The notes under the pieces: model-generated
Told to the model about the DNA's origin: nothing
The model's database searches: none
The model's input: only the letters and a program-made list of their open reading frames with translations
NCBI GenBank assembly: GCA_026706425.1
Contig: JAPOYW010000705.1
Coordinates: 1-40,321, forward strand
From: Gammaproteobacteria bacterium
Lineage (GTDB): Bacteria; Pseudomonadota; Gammaproteobacteria; Pseudomonadales; Azotimanducaceae
Reading direction: 5' to 3'
Length of the DNA: 40,321 nucleotides
Shown here: one piece after another, positions 7,491 to 15,574 of the stretch
How positions within the stretch are numbered: position 1 is the stretch's first letter
Layout of the letters: every line of letters begins with the position of its first letter
Translations under genes and position numbers: made by a program

Positions 7491-7854
7491 TCCGGGCTCC
7501 CTGCTGTCTTGCGGCATGCCAAGACTATTGAAGTCATTTGCGATTCTACACCGTGCCCCCTCAGAGGAGATATTGAACCCACGCGAATGTCGGATCGTGT
7601 CCGCCACGATCAGACGACGCTCCTGCGTGCGACAGATCCCTGGTGAGTGGCGGGCGCCACACAGCCCCGAGGCTTGTCGCAGGAGGCGCCGTTGCAGGCG
7701 TCGCGTGCCCAAGATCGCGGGCGTTTGGAGCCTGATGAGGGCGACCGCAAGGGTCGCCTCTACGCGCTCTTCCGAGGCGGAAGCCCGCGAACGAACGCGG
7801 GAAAACCTGCGACAATGGCGCGTTCCACCTACTAAACGCCCGAGAGAGCCACGC
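7491..7854. other. Intergenic region with one copy of the palindromic repeat
   Basis: This 364-base stretch separates the divergent antitoxin and serine hydrolase genes. It holds the repeat unit at 7739-7764 and should hold both promoters, though I could not point to clear -35/-10 pairs. Long open frames crossing it lack coding character. Confidence 0.5.
7739..7764. repeat. Single palindromic repeat unit (REP-like)
   Basis: GGCGACC (7740-7746) and GGTCGCC (7752-7758) pair around a GCAAG loop and are followed by TCTACG. The unit matches the right arm of the element at 4670-4699 (GGGCGACC-ACAA-GGGTCGCCCCTACG) in the same orientation. The sequence is a common dispersed palindrome in high-GC Proteobacteria. 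Confidence 0.65.
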
Positions 7855-9102
7855 ATGTCAGACTCCCCCTTGCCCGTCGGCGACCCGGCGGCACTTGGTT
7901 TCGATCCCGACCGCTTAGCCCGCATCGGGCCTGCAATGCAGGCCTTTGTGGACAACCGCCGCGTCCCGAATCTGGTCACGCTCGTCGCCCGTCACGGCCA
8001 GATCGTCCACCACCACGCCTGCGGTGTCCTGGACCTCGACGACGACGCGCCCGCCGGACTCGATACGTTGTTCCGCATGTATTCGAATACCAAGCCCATC
8101 GCCGGCGCGGCGACGATGGTGCTGTACGAACGCGGCGTGCTGACCCCGGACGATTCGGTCGGTCGCTACCTGCCCGAGTGGCGGGATCTGCAGGTGCGCC
8201 GGGCCGACGAGCCGATGATGACCGAGCGCGCCCGGCGCGGCATCACCATCCGCGACTGCTTGACCAACACCACGGGGCTTTCCAACCCGGGCACGATGCC
8301 GCACTTCTACCGCCAGCAGTATCGCGACACCCTCACGAAACTCGGCTGGATACCCGGTGACGACGATGCGCCGCGTCTGAACAACCGCGAACGGATCCGG
8401 GCGCTCGCGGAACTGCCGCTGGCCGCCCACCCCGGCGAGCAGTTCGGCTATCACGTCGGCTATCCCGTGCTTACCGCCGTCCTCGAGGAAGCAAGCGGCC
8501 AGCCCTTGGACGAGTTCTTCCGGGAGGCGATCTTCGAGCCCCTGGGCATGGACGACACCGACTTCTATGTCGCCGACGACGCGGTCCACCGCTTCGGTGC
8601 CAACTACGCGCCCCGGGAAGTGGACGGCGAGATTCGCCTGGTGGCAGTCGAAAAGGCTAAGAGCAGCGAGAAGGTCGTCGGCCCCAAGACCGAGTTCTCG
8701 GCCGGCGGCGACATGGGCGGCGTGCTGTCAACGGCAGGCGACTACGCCCGGTTCGGGCAAATGCTGCTGAACGGCGGCGAGTTGGACGACGTGCGCGTGC
8801 TCGGCCGCAAGACCGTGGACCTGATGATCGGCAACCACACCGGCGACATGGTCATCCCCATGACGGGACCGGGGTTCCACTGGGGGCTCGGCGTCGCCAT
8901 GTACCACGGTCGCGGGCGCCCACCATTGATCCGGTCGGTCGGCACGTACGGCTGGGGCGGCGCCGCCGGAACCACCTACTTCGCGGATCCGGCCGAGGAC
9001 CTCATTGGCGTGTGCCTGACCCAGGTGATGTCCCACGGCATGATGCCGAAGAACACCTACCAGGAGGACTTCCAGCGGCTGGTGTATCAAGCGCTCGTTT
9101 GA
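7855..9102 (+). CDS. Serine hydrolase of the beta-lactamase (class C / EstB-like) family
   Basis: The 415-residue product has the nucleophile motif S77-N-T-K80 (in FRMYSNTKPIAGAA) of class C beta-lactamases, DD-peptidases and family VIII esterases, a tyrosine motif in FGYHVGYPVLTAVLEEASG, and a C-terminal GWGGAAGTTYFADP block in place of the KTG triad. FSAGGDMGGVLSTAGDYARF is a further family block. No signal peptide is visible, which favours a cytoplasmic esterase over a beta-lactamase. The start at 7855 begins MSDSPLPVGDPAALGFDPDR, the usual family opening. It converges with the SDR gene 23 bases downstream. Confidence 0.9.
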   Translation: MSDSPLPVGDPAALGFDPDRLARIGPAMQAFVDNRRVPNLVTLVARHGQIVHHHACGVLDLDDDAPAGLDTLFRMYSNTKPIAGAATMVLYERGVLTPDDSVGRYLPEWRDLQVRRADEPMMTERARRGITIRDCLTNTTGLSNPGTMPHFYRQQYRDTLTKLGWIPGDDDAPRLNNRERIRALAELPLAAHPGEQFGYHVGYPVLTAVLEEASGQPLDEFFREAIFEPLGMDDTDFYVADDAVHRFGANYAPREVDGEIRLVAVEKAKSSEKVVGPKTEFSAGGDMGGVLSTAGDYARFGQMLLNGGELDDVRVLGRKTVDLMIGNHTGDMVIPMTGPGFHWGLGVAMYHGRGRPPLIRSVGTYGWGGAAGTTYFADPAEDLIGVCLTQVMSHGMMPKNTYQEDFQRLVYQALV

Positions 9103-9125
9103 CCGACGAGAAAGACCGTCGGCCG

Positions 9126-10067
9126 TCAGCGTTTTGGCGGCATCGGGGTCCGCGGATTGAATACGCTCGCGATGTAGGCACTGCGGGGCCGGTAGGGCAA
9201 GCCGTCTTCCAGGATCGCCTTCATGCGGGTCTCGGCCTCCAGCCGCACATAGCCCGGATCGTCGTCCGACTCCGCCATGATGTAGAACGTGCCCGTGCGG
9301 ATGGCGTCGAACACCAGGTCCGCGCAGCGCGACGGGCACATGCCGAACGCCTTGAATCGTTCGAGCACGGGATTCGCGGCGCTGGTCCTGCGCGGGCCGC
9401 CGAAACGCTCCGGCCGGTTGCGTTCGGAGGTCACGATGTTGGTCGCCACGACGTTCGGGCAGAGCACGTGCACCGACAGGCGGCCGCGGAGTTCCTGGTA
9501 GAGGGCTTCCATCAACGCCACGCAGGCGTGTTTCGAGACACCGTAGACGCCTTGGGCGGCGCACAGCCCGTCCTGCGACGACGTGGCCATCACGGATCCG
9601 GGAGCGTCGCCCGCCGCCATCTTGGGGACGAATGCGCGCACGCAGTTGGCGACACCCTTGACGTTGACGCCGAGCACGAAGTCCCAGTCGATGTCGCTGG
9701 CCCTGGACACGGGACCCCCGCCACCGACACCCGCATTGCAGCACAGGAGCGACACCGGGCTGTCCGGGAAACGAGCCGAAACCGCCGCTTCGAGGTCGAG
9801 GACATCGGCCTCGGAGGAGACATCGACCCGATGGCCGAAGACCTCGACCCCCGCCGCGCTCGCGGCATCGGCAAGTCGGGATTCCGCGTGGTCGATCGCC
9901 GAGGCTTCGATGTCGGCGATCACCGCGTGCAATCCGCTGGCGATCGCCTTCTCCACCAGCGCAAAACCGATTCCAGAGGCGCCGCCCGTGACAACGGCCA
10001 CGCCTCCCGCAAGCACACCCAAGTCGGGGTGTGCATTGTTCTGGGCCCCATGTTCGTCGGTAGCCAT
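9126..10067 (-). CDS. Short-chain dehydrogenase/reductase (SDR)
   Basis: The 313-residue protein carries the classical SDR signatures: cofactor loop T27-GGASGI-G34, the N-A-G strand (CCNAGVGGGGP), a catalytic serine region (ATSSQDG) and Y175-G-V-S-K179. An aspartate at the end of the second strand (IADIEAS) suggests NAD(H) preference. About 55 extra residues at the C-terminus are predicted helical and variable. It is a cytoplasmic oxidoreductase of unknown substrate. The start was set at 10067 because the Rossmann fold begins about 20 residues later. The open frame continues upstream, but that part is antisense to the dioxygenase gene. Confidence 0.92.
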   Translation of the reverse strand: MATDEHGAQNNAHPDLGVLAGGVAVVTGGASGIGFALVEKAIASGLHAVIADIEASAIDHAESRLADAASAAGVEVFGHRVDVSSEADVLDLEAAVSARFPDSPVSLLCCNAGVGGGGPVSRASDIDWDFVLGVNVKGVANCVRAFVPKMAAGDAPGSVMATSSQDGLCAAQGVYGVSKHACVALMEALYQELRGRLSVHVLCPNVVATNIVTSERNRPERFGGPRRTSAANPVLERFKAFGMCPSRCADLVFDAIRTGTFYIMAESDDDPGYVRLEAETRMKAILEDGLPYRPRSAYIASVFNPRTPMPPKR

Positions 10068-10181
10068 CGGCGGTCCTCTTCTCACCCGGACGAAACGGCA
10101 CAGCATACCTGCACGCTCTCGAACCGTGGCGCGCTCTGGCGTTCCCGTCGATAATGCGGCGCGCGACGGGAAGACCAGACC

Positions 10182-11336
10182 ATGCAGGCCTCGACAGTCA
10201 CCAACGCATTCGGCACCCACGAACTGCTTCGCTTCGACTACGCCCGGGCGAAGGCGGCGGATTCGGAAGAGGAGTTCGACCGGAACATTCTGGACGCCGT
10301 CGACCGTCATGGCTTCGTGGTGATCGAAAACGCGGTGGACGGTGCCGATTGCGATGCCCTGGTCGGGGAAATGCGTCCCTACATCGACGCCACGCCGCAC
10401 GGTCTGCACGGTCTCGGGGGCACCCGCCGCGTCGGTGCCTTGGCCGCGAGATCGGCAACGAGCCACAAGATGATCGCCCACCCGGCGATCCTCCGCCTCG
10501 CCAATGCGATCCTGGGTGAACAGCGCCTGTCCGGAGATGCCGTGCAGATCAACGGCAAGTCCGGCAAGGGCGAGAAGGGTTTTCGATACCCGTGGCAACT
10601 GCATCTGACGCAGATCATCGACGTGGGTCCGGGCGCCGGCACCGACGCCATGCCGCACCATCTCAAGCTGCACCGCGCCAACGGGATGTGGGTCCACGAC
10701 TTCCAGAACGCCGGCCTCGACCCGCAGGTCGAGGTGATGTGGGCGCTGTCGGACTTCACCGAAGACAACGGCGCCACCCACGTCGTTCTCGGCAGCCACC
10801 GCGAGGAACCCCGCGGCGGACACCTCAGCCATCGGCAGCCCACGGTGCAGGCGGCAATGCGCAAGGGCAGCGCACTGGTCTGGACGGGGTGGTCGGTTCA
10901 CGGCGCGGGTGTCAACACCTCCACGGAACGCCGGGTCGGCATGAACATCAACTACGCGCTGGGGTTTCTCGCCCAGGAGGAGAACCAGCTGCTCGCCTGT
11001 CCGCCGCACATCGCACGCAAGCTGCCCGTGGAGTTGCAGCGGTTGATCGGCTACCGGCAACCCGCCGGGGCGCTCAACTACGTCGCCGAGTGCCAGGCCC
11101 CCGCGGACTCGGTGTTGAAGGAGGACTTCGACGTGCTCGTGCCGGGCGCACACGGCCACCCGATGGACGCGGCCATCGACGGGCCCACCTACGCACCTGT
11201 CGACGACAATGCCCTCGCAGAGAAACTGCGTTCCCTGGAAGAAAGCAAGGCCGCAGCGCTGGCCGAGGACGACCTCGAGCTCGCATTGCACCTCAAGCGC
11301 GCCATCAGTGTCCTGAAGAAGTCGCCCCGGCTGTGA
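10182..11336 (+). CDS. Phytanoyl-CoA dioxygenase (PhyH) family protein with a helical tail
   Basis: The 384-residue protein resembles Fe(II)/2-oxoglutarate-dependent PhyH-type oxygenases. DRHGFVVIENAVDGADCDAL is the usual opening, WALSDFTEDNGATHVVLGSH is the core strand block, and a distal histidine lies in WSVHGAGVNTS. The expected first iron ligands (HxD/E) are not clearly recognised and may be in HLTQIID. Such enzymes hydroxylate lipid or secondary-metabolite substrates. The last 40 residues (LRSLEESKAAALAEDDLELA, then LHLKRAI) form a charged helix reminiscent of a UVR motif, not usual for PhyH. Its stop overlaps the arsC start by 4 bases (GTGA), so the two are probably co-translated. Confidence 0.85.
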   Translation: MQASTVTNAFGTHELLRFDYARAKAADSEEEFDRNILDAVDRHGFVVIENAVDGADCDALVGEMRPYIDATPHGLHGLGGTRRVGALAARSATSHKMIAHPAILRLANAILGEQRLSGDAVQINGKSGKGEKGFRYPWQLHLTQIIDVGPGAGTDAMPHHLKLHRANGMWVHDFQNAGLDPQVEVMWALSDFTEDNGATHVVLGSHREEPRGGHLSHRQPTVQAAMRKGSALVWTGWSVHGAGVNTSTERRVGMNINYALGFLAQEENQLLACPPHIARKLPVELQRLIGYRQPAGALNYVAECQAPADSVLKEDFDVLVPGAHGHPMDAAIDGPTYAPVDDNALAEKLRSLEESKAAALAEDDLELALHLKRAISVLKKSPRL

Positions 11337-11764
11337 GCGGCAAGCCGTTTCGGATACTCGTCATCTGCACCGGCAACCGCGCTCGCTCGCAGATGGCGCA
11401 CGGTTGGCTCAGGCACCTCGGAGGCCAGCGCGTCGAGGTAGAAAGCGCGGGAACGGCACCCAAGGGCGTTCACCCGGTGGCGATCAAGGTGATGGCGGAG
11501 GTTGGCATCGACATATCCGGTCACACCTCCGACCATGTCGACGACTACATCGACGACGACTTCGACCTGGTCGTGACGGTGTGCGACCAGGCGAAGGAAG
11601 CGTGTCCCTCCTTCCCCGGTGCCAAGCGAACGCTGCACCGCGCCTTCGAGGATCCGGACTGCCCGTGGATGGACGACGAGGAATTCGCGGATGTGTTCCG
11701 TCGAATCCGGGATGCGATCGGCGCTTTCAGCCGGGATTTGCTGGTGCGCGAACTCGGGTCGTAG
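11333..11764 (+). CDS. arsC: Arsenate reductase, low-molecular-weight phosphatase type (ArsC)
   Basis: The 143-residue protein starts at GTG 11333, inside the stop of the dioxygenase gene. The P-loop C12-TGNRA-R18-S is the phosphatase/arsenate reductase active site. C84 and C91 (CDQAKEAC) correspond to the redox cysteines of thioredoxin-coupled ArsC, and FEDPD holds the general acid aspartate. This fits reduction of arsenate to arsenite with thioredoxin, although a tyrosine phosphatase role is not excluded. No arsR, arsB or acr3 gene is adjacent; coupling to a PhyH gene is unusual. Confidence 0.85.
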   Translation: MSGKPFRILVICTGNRARSQMAHGWLRHLGGQRVEVESAGTAPKGVHPVAIKVMAEVGIDISGHTSDHVDDYIDDDFDLVVTVCDQAKEACPSFPGAKRTLHRAFEDPDCPWMDDEEFADVFRRIRDAIGAFSRDLLVRELGS

Positions 11765-11811
11765 GCGACCCTATCGAACCCGCCGGGCGCGGCGACGGCT
11801 GTTCCGCAATC

Positions 11812-12153
11812 TCACCGCTTGTGGCACAGCGCAGTGGGCTTGCGGCACTGCGCCGTGCGCTTGCAGGCGTCGGAACAGTAGCGGTCGTGGCCGTAGGGCA
11901 CGAACCACTCGCGGCACGACTTGCAGCGTCTAGGTTCCGATTTGATCGGTCGCAACGTGCCCAGACGACGTTCTTCGAGGCGTTGCGCGATGTCGCCGTT
12001 GCGCGACGCCATGTCGCGAAATTCGCGGTCCCCGATGTCCATCAATTCCATGATCTGACCCACTTCGAGGTGGGGGGACCGAAGCAGCAGGGCAACGGCT
12101 GTCTCTTCGACGCGGCTGGGCGCCTCGTGATCGGCGGCGTGATCCGTATCCAT
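11812..12153 (-). CDS. Small zinc-finger-like protein of unknown function
   Basis: The 113-residue product starts at ATG 12153 with GAGGT upstream. The N-terminal half is acidic with a possible helix-turn-helix stretch (LLLRSPHLEVGQIMELMDIG). The C-terminal half contains C-K-S-C, then RYCSDACKR: four cysteines in a C-x2-C ... C-x3-C spacing that should bind zinc, ending in a basic tail. A nucleic-acid-binding role is plausible. I do not recognise the family. It converges with arsC, with 47 bases between the two stops. Confidence 0.65.
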   Translation of the reverse strand: MDTDHAADHEAPSRVEETAVALLLRSPHLEVGQIMELMDIGDREFRDMASRNGDIAQRLEERRLGTLRPIKSEPRRCKSCREWFVPYGHDRYCSDACKRTAQCRKPTALCHKR

Positions 12154-12481
12154 ACTACCTCGCTTAGGGAAAAAACGGCTTCGCCAACGTCGCCATGGCA
12201 TTGGCTTCTCTACCGATTCGACTGCAAGCCAAGCGCCGAGTTCCTCGGCAGGATGGATGAGTGCCGGTGGCGTCACGATTAATCTGGCGCATGGCAACTT
12301 GCAACGCGCTCATGGCTGATCGTGCCCCTAGGGTCGTCGCAGCACTTCCGTACCGCAGATCAGGTCGTGCAGACAACGCCGATTTCTGCGCAATGTCAGC
12401 AGATGGTCGACGAGAGCGATGAGCCCAGGCGCGCCGAGGGTCGAGACCGGACCATGGTCGATCCTCCTTCCGGGGTGCCGC
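12154..12481. other. Intergenic region upstream of the zinc-finger-like gene
   Basis: These 328 bases separate the start of the zinc-finger-like gene from the stop of the Arc-like gene; both are on the minus strand. Short frames here show no recognisable protein. A T-run at about 12168-12175 on the minus strand (TTTTTTCCC) precedes the zinc-finger gene, but no confident promoter was identified. Confidence 0.45.
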
Positions 12482-12709
12482 TCACCTTGTCGTGTCCCGG
12501 GCCGTACCCGTCTCGTTCGAGCTAGTCGACCGTGAGTCGCCGCCACCCTGATCCCGCTGGTCCGGGAAGCGGCCCGCGTCGCGCAACGCGCGTCGCAGCA
12601 GGAAGTCGATCTGGGCGTTGACGCTGCGCAGCTCGTCGGCCGCCCAGCGTTGCAGCGCCGCGATGACTTCCGGGTCGGTACGCAGCAGGAATGGCTTGCG
12701 GGTGGCCAT
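12482..12709 (-). CDS. Arc-family ribbon-helix-helix DNA-binding protein
   Basis: The 75-residue protein begins MATRKPFLLRTDPEVIAALQ and continues RWAADELRSVNAQIDFLLRRALRD. This is the short beta strand plus two helices of an Arc/MetJ-type fold. The C-terminal 20 residues are polar. It lies 25 bases downstream of the SPFH gene on the same strand. This pairing of an SPFH protein with an Arc-like small protein recurs in Gammaproteobacteria and suggests a two-gene operon. The target site is unknown. Confidence 0.8.
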   Translation of the reverse strand: MATRKPFLLRTDPEVIAALQRWAADELRSVNAQIDFLLRRALRDAGRFPDQRDQGGGDSRSTSSNETGTARDTTR

Positions 12710-12734
12710 CCGTCACGCCGGCCGCGCCGACTCG

Positions 12735-13628
12735 CTACCGGTACAGCGTGCCCGTGTTGAGCACGGGCTGTGTGCCCTTGTCGCCGCACAGCACGACAAG
12801 GAGATTGCTGACCATCGCGGCCTTGCGCTCCTCGTCGAGGTCGACGATGCCCCGGCTCGAGAGATTGTCCAAGGCCATCTGCACCATGCTGACCGCGCCC
12901 TCGACGATTCGCTCCCGGGCTTCGATGATCGCGCCGGCCTGCTGGCGCTGGAGCATCGACGAGGCGATCTCGGGGGCATAGGCCAGATGCGTGATGCGCG
13001 CCTCTAGCACTTCGAGACCGGCCTTGTGCAACCGGCCCTGGATTTCGGTCTTCAACTGGCCGGCGATCTCCTCGGTCTTGCCGCGCAACGAGATCTGGTC
13101 GTCCTGGCGCGTATCGTAGGGATACTGGGTCGCCAGGTTCCGTACTGCCGACTCGCTCTGCACATGCATGAAGTTGACGTAGTCGTCCACCTCGAACGTG
13201 GCCTCCGCCGTGTCCACCACCTTCCAGACCACCACGGCGGCGATCTCGATGGGGTTGCCGTCCGCGTCGTTGACCTTGGACCGGTCCGTCTCGAAGTTGC
13301 GTACCCGTAGCGAGATCCTCCGTTTCGTATAGAACGGATTCGCCCACCGTAGACCCTGATCGGCGACCGTGCCCACGTACCGACCGAACAACTGCAACAC
13401 CCGGGCCTCGTTGGGGTTGACGATGAACAGGCCGAAGAGCAGAAAAACCAAGATCACGAAGAACAGTACGGAACCGATCACCATCAGCGGGCTTTGTTGG
13501 ACGATGCCAACGACGAACAGCGCCACATCCGCGGCAATGGCCAAGAGCAGCATGGACAGTGCGAGAGCACCGGATATAGCGGTGCGGGGGATTTCCTGTA
13601 TCACTTTTTGTGCCTCCATTGATATCAT
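12735..13628 (-). CDS. SPFH/band 7 domain membrane protein
   Basis: The 297-residue protein has two N-terminal hydrophobic helices (about residues 16-40 and 45-70), then the SPFH core: IVNPNEARVLQLFGRYVGTV, GLRWANPFY, VWKVVDTAEATFEVDDYVNF, and a coiled-coil end with RQQAGAIIEARERIVEGAV. SPFH proteins form oligomeric membrane scaffolds and often pair with proteases. The ATG at 13628 was chosen; an in-frame ATG at 13619 is an alternative. It is probably co-transcribed with the Arc-like gene downstream. Confidence 0.9.
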   Translation of the reverse strand: MISMEAQKVIQEIPRTAISGALALSMLLLAIAADVALFVVGIVQQSPLMVIGSVLFFVILVFLLFGLFIVNPNEARVLQLFGRYVGTVADQGLRWANPFYTKRRISLRVRNFETDRSKVNDADGNPIEIAAVVVWKVVDTAEATFEVDDYVNFMHVQSESAVRNLATQYPYDTRQDDQISLRGKTEEIAGQLKTEIQGRLHKAGLEVLEARITHLAYAPEIASSMLQRQQAGAIIEARERIVEGAVSMVQMALDNLSSRGIVDLDEERKAAMVSNLLVVLCGDKGTQPVLNTGTLYR

Positions 13629-13776
13629 ATCGGTATCCTAACGCTATCTAACCGTCTGCGCCAGCGGTTGCGCATGGGCGTTCGACGGGATCAGCGGGAG
13701 AGGCTCTCTTCGGCCGTGACGTCAGGTGGCGCGAGAGCTTGACCGCCACCCGCAACAGGCGTATACGCCCTCCCCT

Positions 13777-14157
13777 ATGAGCACTCGGCAACCAATCGTC
13801 GCAGCTACCCTCGCCATCGCCGTGGCCTGGGCCGGTGCGTTGTGCGCGTGCGAGTTGCCCACCGTCGACGAGGCGGGCGAAACCGGCCACCACGCGCACC
13901 ACGGCACGGCGGACTCGTCGCCGACGGCGTGCGTGCACCTCGACTGCCAAGGCGATTGCGGTGTCGAGGCCACACCGCCAAAGGGCCAAACGGCTTCCCT
14001 CGAACTCCCGAAGACCTCGCTCGACGATCTTGCGGTTGCCGCAGCAGGGGGACCCGTTGCCGTTGTGGCTCGCGTGCCGTCCTGTCACCCCCCGCCATGG
14101 CGGAACTTCCGTCCGGTTGACTCGCCGGTCAGCCGCTTCGACAGACTCCTGAACTAG
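13777..14157 (+). CDS. Small His/Cys-rich exported protein upstream of the copper efflux genes
   Basis: The 126-residue product starts at ATG 13777. It has a short hydrophobic signal (about residues 8-24, VAATLAIAVAWAGALCAC), possibly lipoprotein-like. A mature region with HHAHHG and CVHLDCQGDCG could bind metal, and the C-terminus contains CHPPPWRNFRP. This layout resembles the small periplasmic proteins found at the head of copper resistance operons (CopL/DUF2946-like), but identity is not certain. A hairpin at 14171-14190 follows the stop, before the efflux genes on the same strand. Confidence 0.65.
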   Translation: MSTRQPIVAATLAIAVAWAGALCACELPTVDEAGETGHHAHHGTADSSPTACVHLDCQGDCGVEATPPKGQTASLELPKTSLDDLAVAAAGGPVAVVARVPSCHPPPWRNFRPVDSPVSRFDRLLN

Positions 14158-14170
14158 CGCCCTCCTTGGC

Positions 14171-14190
14171 GAACGCGGCACGCCGCGTTC
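14171..14190 (+). terminator. GC-rich hairpin between the small metal-binding gene and the efflux operon
   Basis: GAACGCGG and CCGCGTTC form a perfect 8-bp stem around CACG, followed by the pyrimidine run CTTTCCTT. It could end or attenuate transcription after the small gene. The T-tract is imperfect. Confidence 0.45.
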
Positions 14191-14266
14191 CTTTCCTTCG
14201 CTTGCACGCCGGGTTTCGCCCGCGCGAGGAGCAAGCGGGTTACGAAAGCCCATTTCGGAGGGTGCG

Positions 14267-15574
14267 ATGAAAGCACCGAGAACATTCGCCCGGCTGGGTC
14301 CGTGCCTCTTCGACACGTCTCTCGACGCCGCCACGGCGGACTACGCGACCCTCGACGACGCGCGACTCGAGGCGCTGATCGAGGAAGCGCTCGAGAGAAA
14401 CCCGGAAATCCAGGCGGCTCAATGGCACGAAACGGCTGCGCGGGAGCGGATACCAACGGCTGGCGCCCTGCCCGACCCGACGTTGCAGCTCACGGGCTTC
14501 GCGCAATCGCCCCAAACGCGAGTCGGGCCGCAGGTGAGCGGAGTCGCGGTCAATCAACGCCTGCCCTGGTTCGGGAAACGCACCGACCGCGCCGAGGCGA
14601 CAACCGTTCGGGCGCAAATCCAGCGCCAGGTCGCCACCGCACGACGCGCCGACGTGGTCCGCCAGGCGAAAGTCGCCTACTACGAACTCGCCTACCTCGA
14701 CCGGGCGCTCGCGATCACCGGCGAGGAACGCGAGCTTCTAGAACACTACGAGTCCCTGGCCCGGGCCCGCTACTCCCAAGGCGTCGGGTTGCAGCAAGCC
14801 GTCGTCAAGCTGCAGGCCGAGATCACCCGGGTTCTGACCCGGCGCCAGGAACTCCAGCGACAACGCATCGATGTGGAGTCCAGGCTCAATGCGTTGCGCG
14901 ACCGCCCCGCGCACGCCGGCATACCCGATGTGAAGCTCGGCGAGTTGCCCCGGGTTGCTCTCGACCAAGACCGCGTCCTGGCCATCGGTCGGGCCAACGC
15001 ACCGGAAGTCAAGGCGGCGGCGCTCGCCGTCGACCACGACGAGGTCGGCGTTCGGCTTGCAGAGCGACGCTTTTGGCCCGACCTTGTCCTCGGTGCCACC
15101 TGGGGTCGGATCCGGGCCCGCGACGACCAACCCGGTCGATCGAATCCGCCACCCGACAACGGCAAGGACACGCTTGGACTGACCCTCGGCCTCAACATTC
15201 CAGTACATAGGCGAATCTACGACGCCGGTGTCCGGGAAGCGGTCGCCCGTCGGTCCGCCGCCGAGGAGAGCCACCGACTCGCGCTGAACGGCGTCGATCA
15301 GGCCGTGCGGTCGACCGGCTTCGCGCTGACCACCATCGAGGCGCAGATCGCGCTCTATGAGAACGCCCTCGTTCCCCAGGCCGAGCAAGCGCTCAGGGCC
15401 ACCGAGGAAGCCTACGCGACGGGAACGACCGGCGTTCTCGACCTGCTCGACAGCGAGGAGGTGCTGCTCGACGTCCGACTCGGTCTAGCGCGCCTCGAGG
15501 CCGACTACCTGCAAGCGCTTGCCGACATGGAACGCGCCATCGGCGCGCCTTTCCCCTTGAGGAGCCAGCAATGA
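14267..15574 (+). CDS. TolC-family outer-membrane efflux protein (CusC-like)
   Basis: The 435-residue protein has two outer-membrane factor repeats. One includes LIEEALERNPEIQAAQWHET, PDPTLQLTG and VNQRLPWFGKR. The other includes FWPDLVLGATWG, LGLNIPVHRRIYDAGVREAV and the closing ATEEAYATGTTGVLDLLDSE. It would form the exit duct of the tripartite copper efflux pump. GGAGG lies about 6 bases before the ATG. The N-terminus (MKAPRTFARLGPCLFDTSLD) has no good signal peptide, although an outer-membrane protein needs one; either the leader was lost or the true start is altered. Its stop overlaps the adaptor start (ATGA). Confidence 0.88.
   Translation: MKAPRTFARLGPCLFDTSLDAATADYATLDDARLEALIEEALERNPEIQAAQWHETAARERIPTAGALPDPTLQLTGFAQSPQTRVGPQVSGVAVNQRLPWFGKRTDRAEATTVRAQIQRQVATARRADVVRQAKVAYYELAYLDRALAITGEERELLEHYESLARARYSQGVGLQQAVVKLQAEITRVLTRRQELQRQRIDVESRLNALRDRPAHAGIPDVKLGELPRVALDQDRVLAIGRANAPEVKAAALAVDHDEVGVRLAERRFWPDLVLGATWGRIRARDDQPGRSNPPPDNGKDTLGLTLGLNIPVHRRIYDAGVREAVARRSAAEESHRLALNGVDQAVRSTGFALTTIEAQIALYENALVPQAEQALRATEEAYATGTTGVLDLLDSEEVLLDVRLGLARLEADYLQALADMERAIGAPFPLRSQQ

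Noticed and set aside
7491..7979. Upstream extension of the antitoxin frame
   Set aside because: The antitoxin fold starts at 7490 and the extra part overlaps the repeat element and the serine hydrolase start.
10068..11291. N-terminal extension of the SDR to a 721-residue protein
   Set aside because: The extra part is antisense to the PhyH gene; the Rossmann motif and the start at 10067 mark the real gene.
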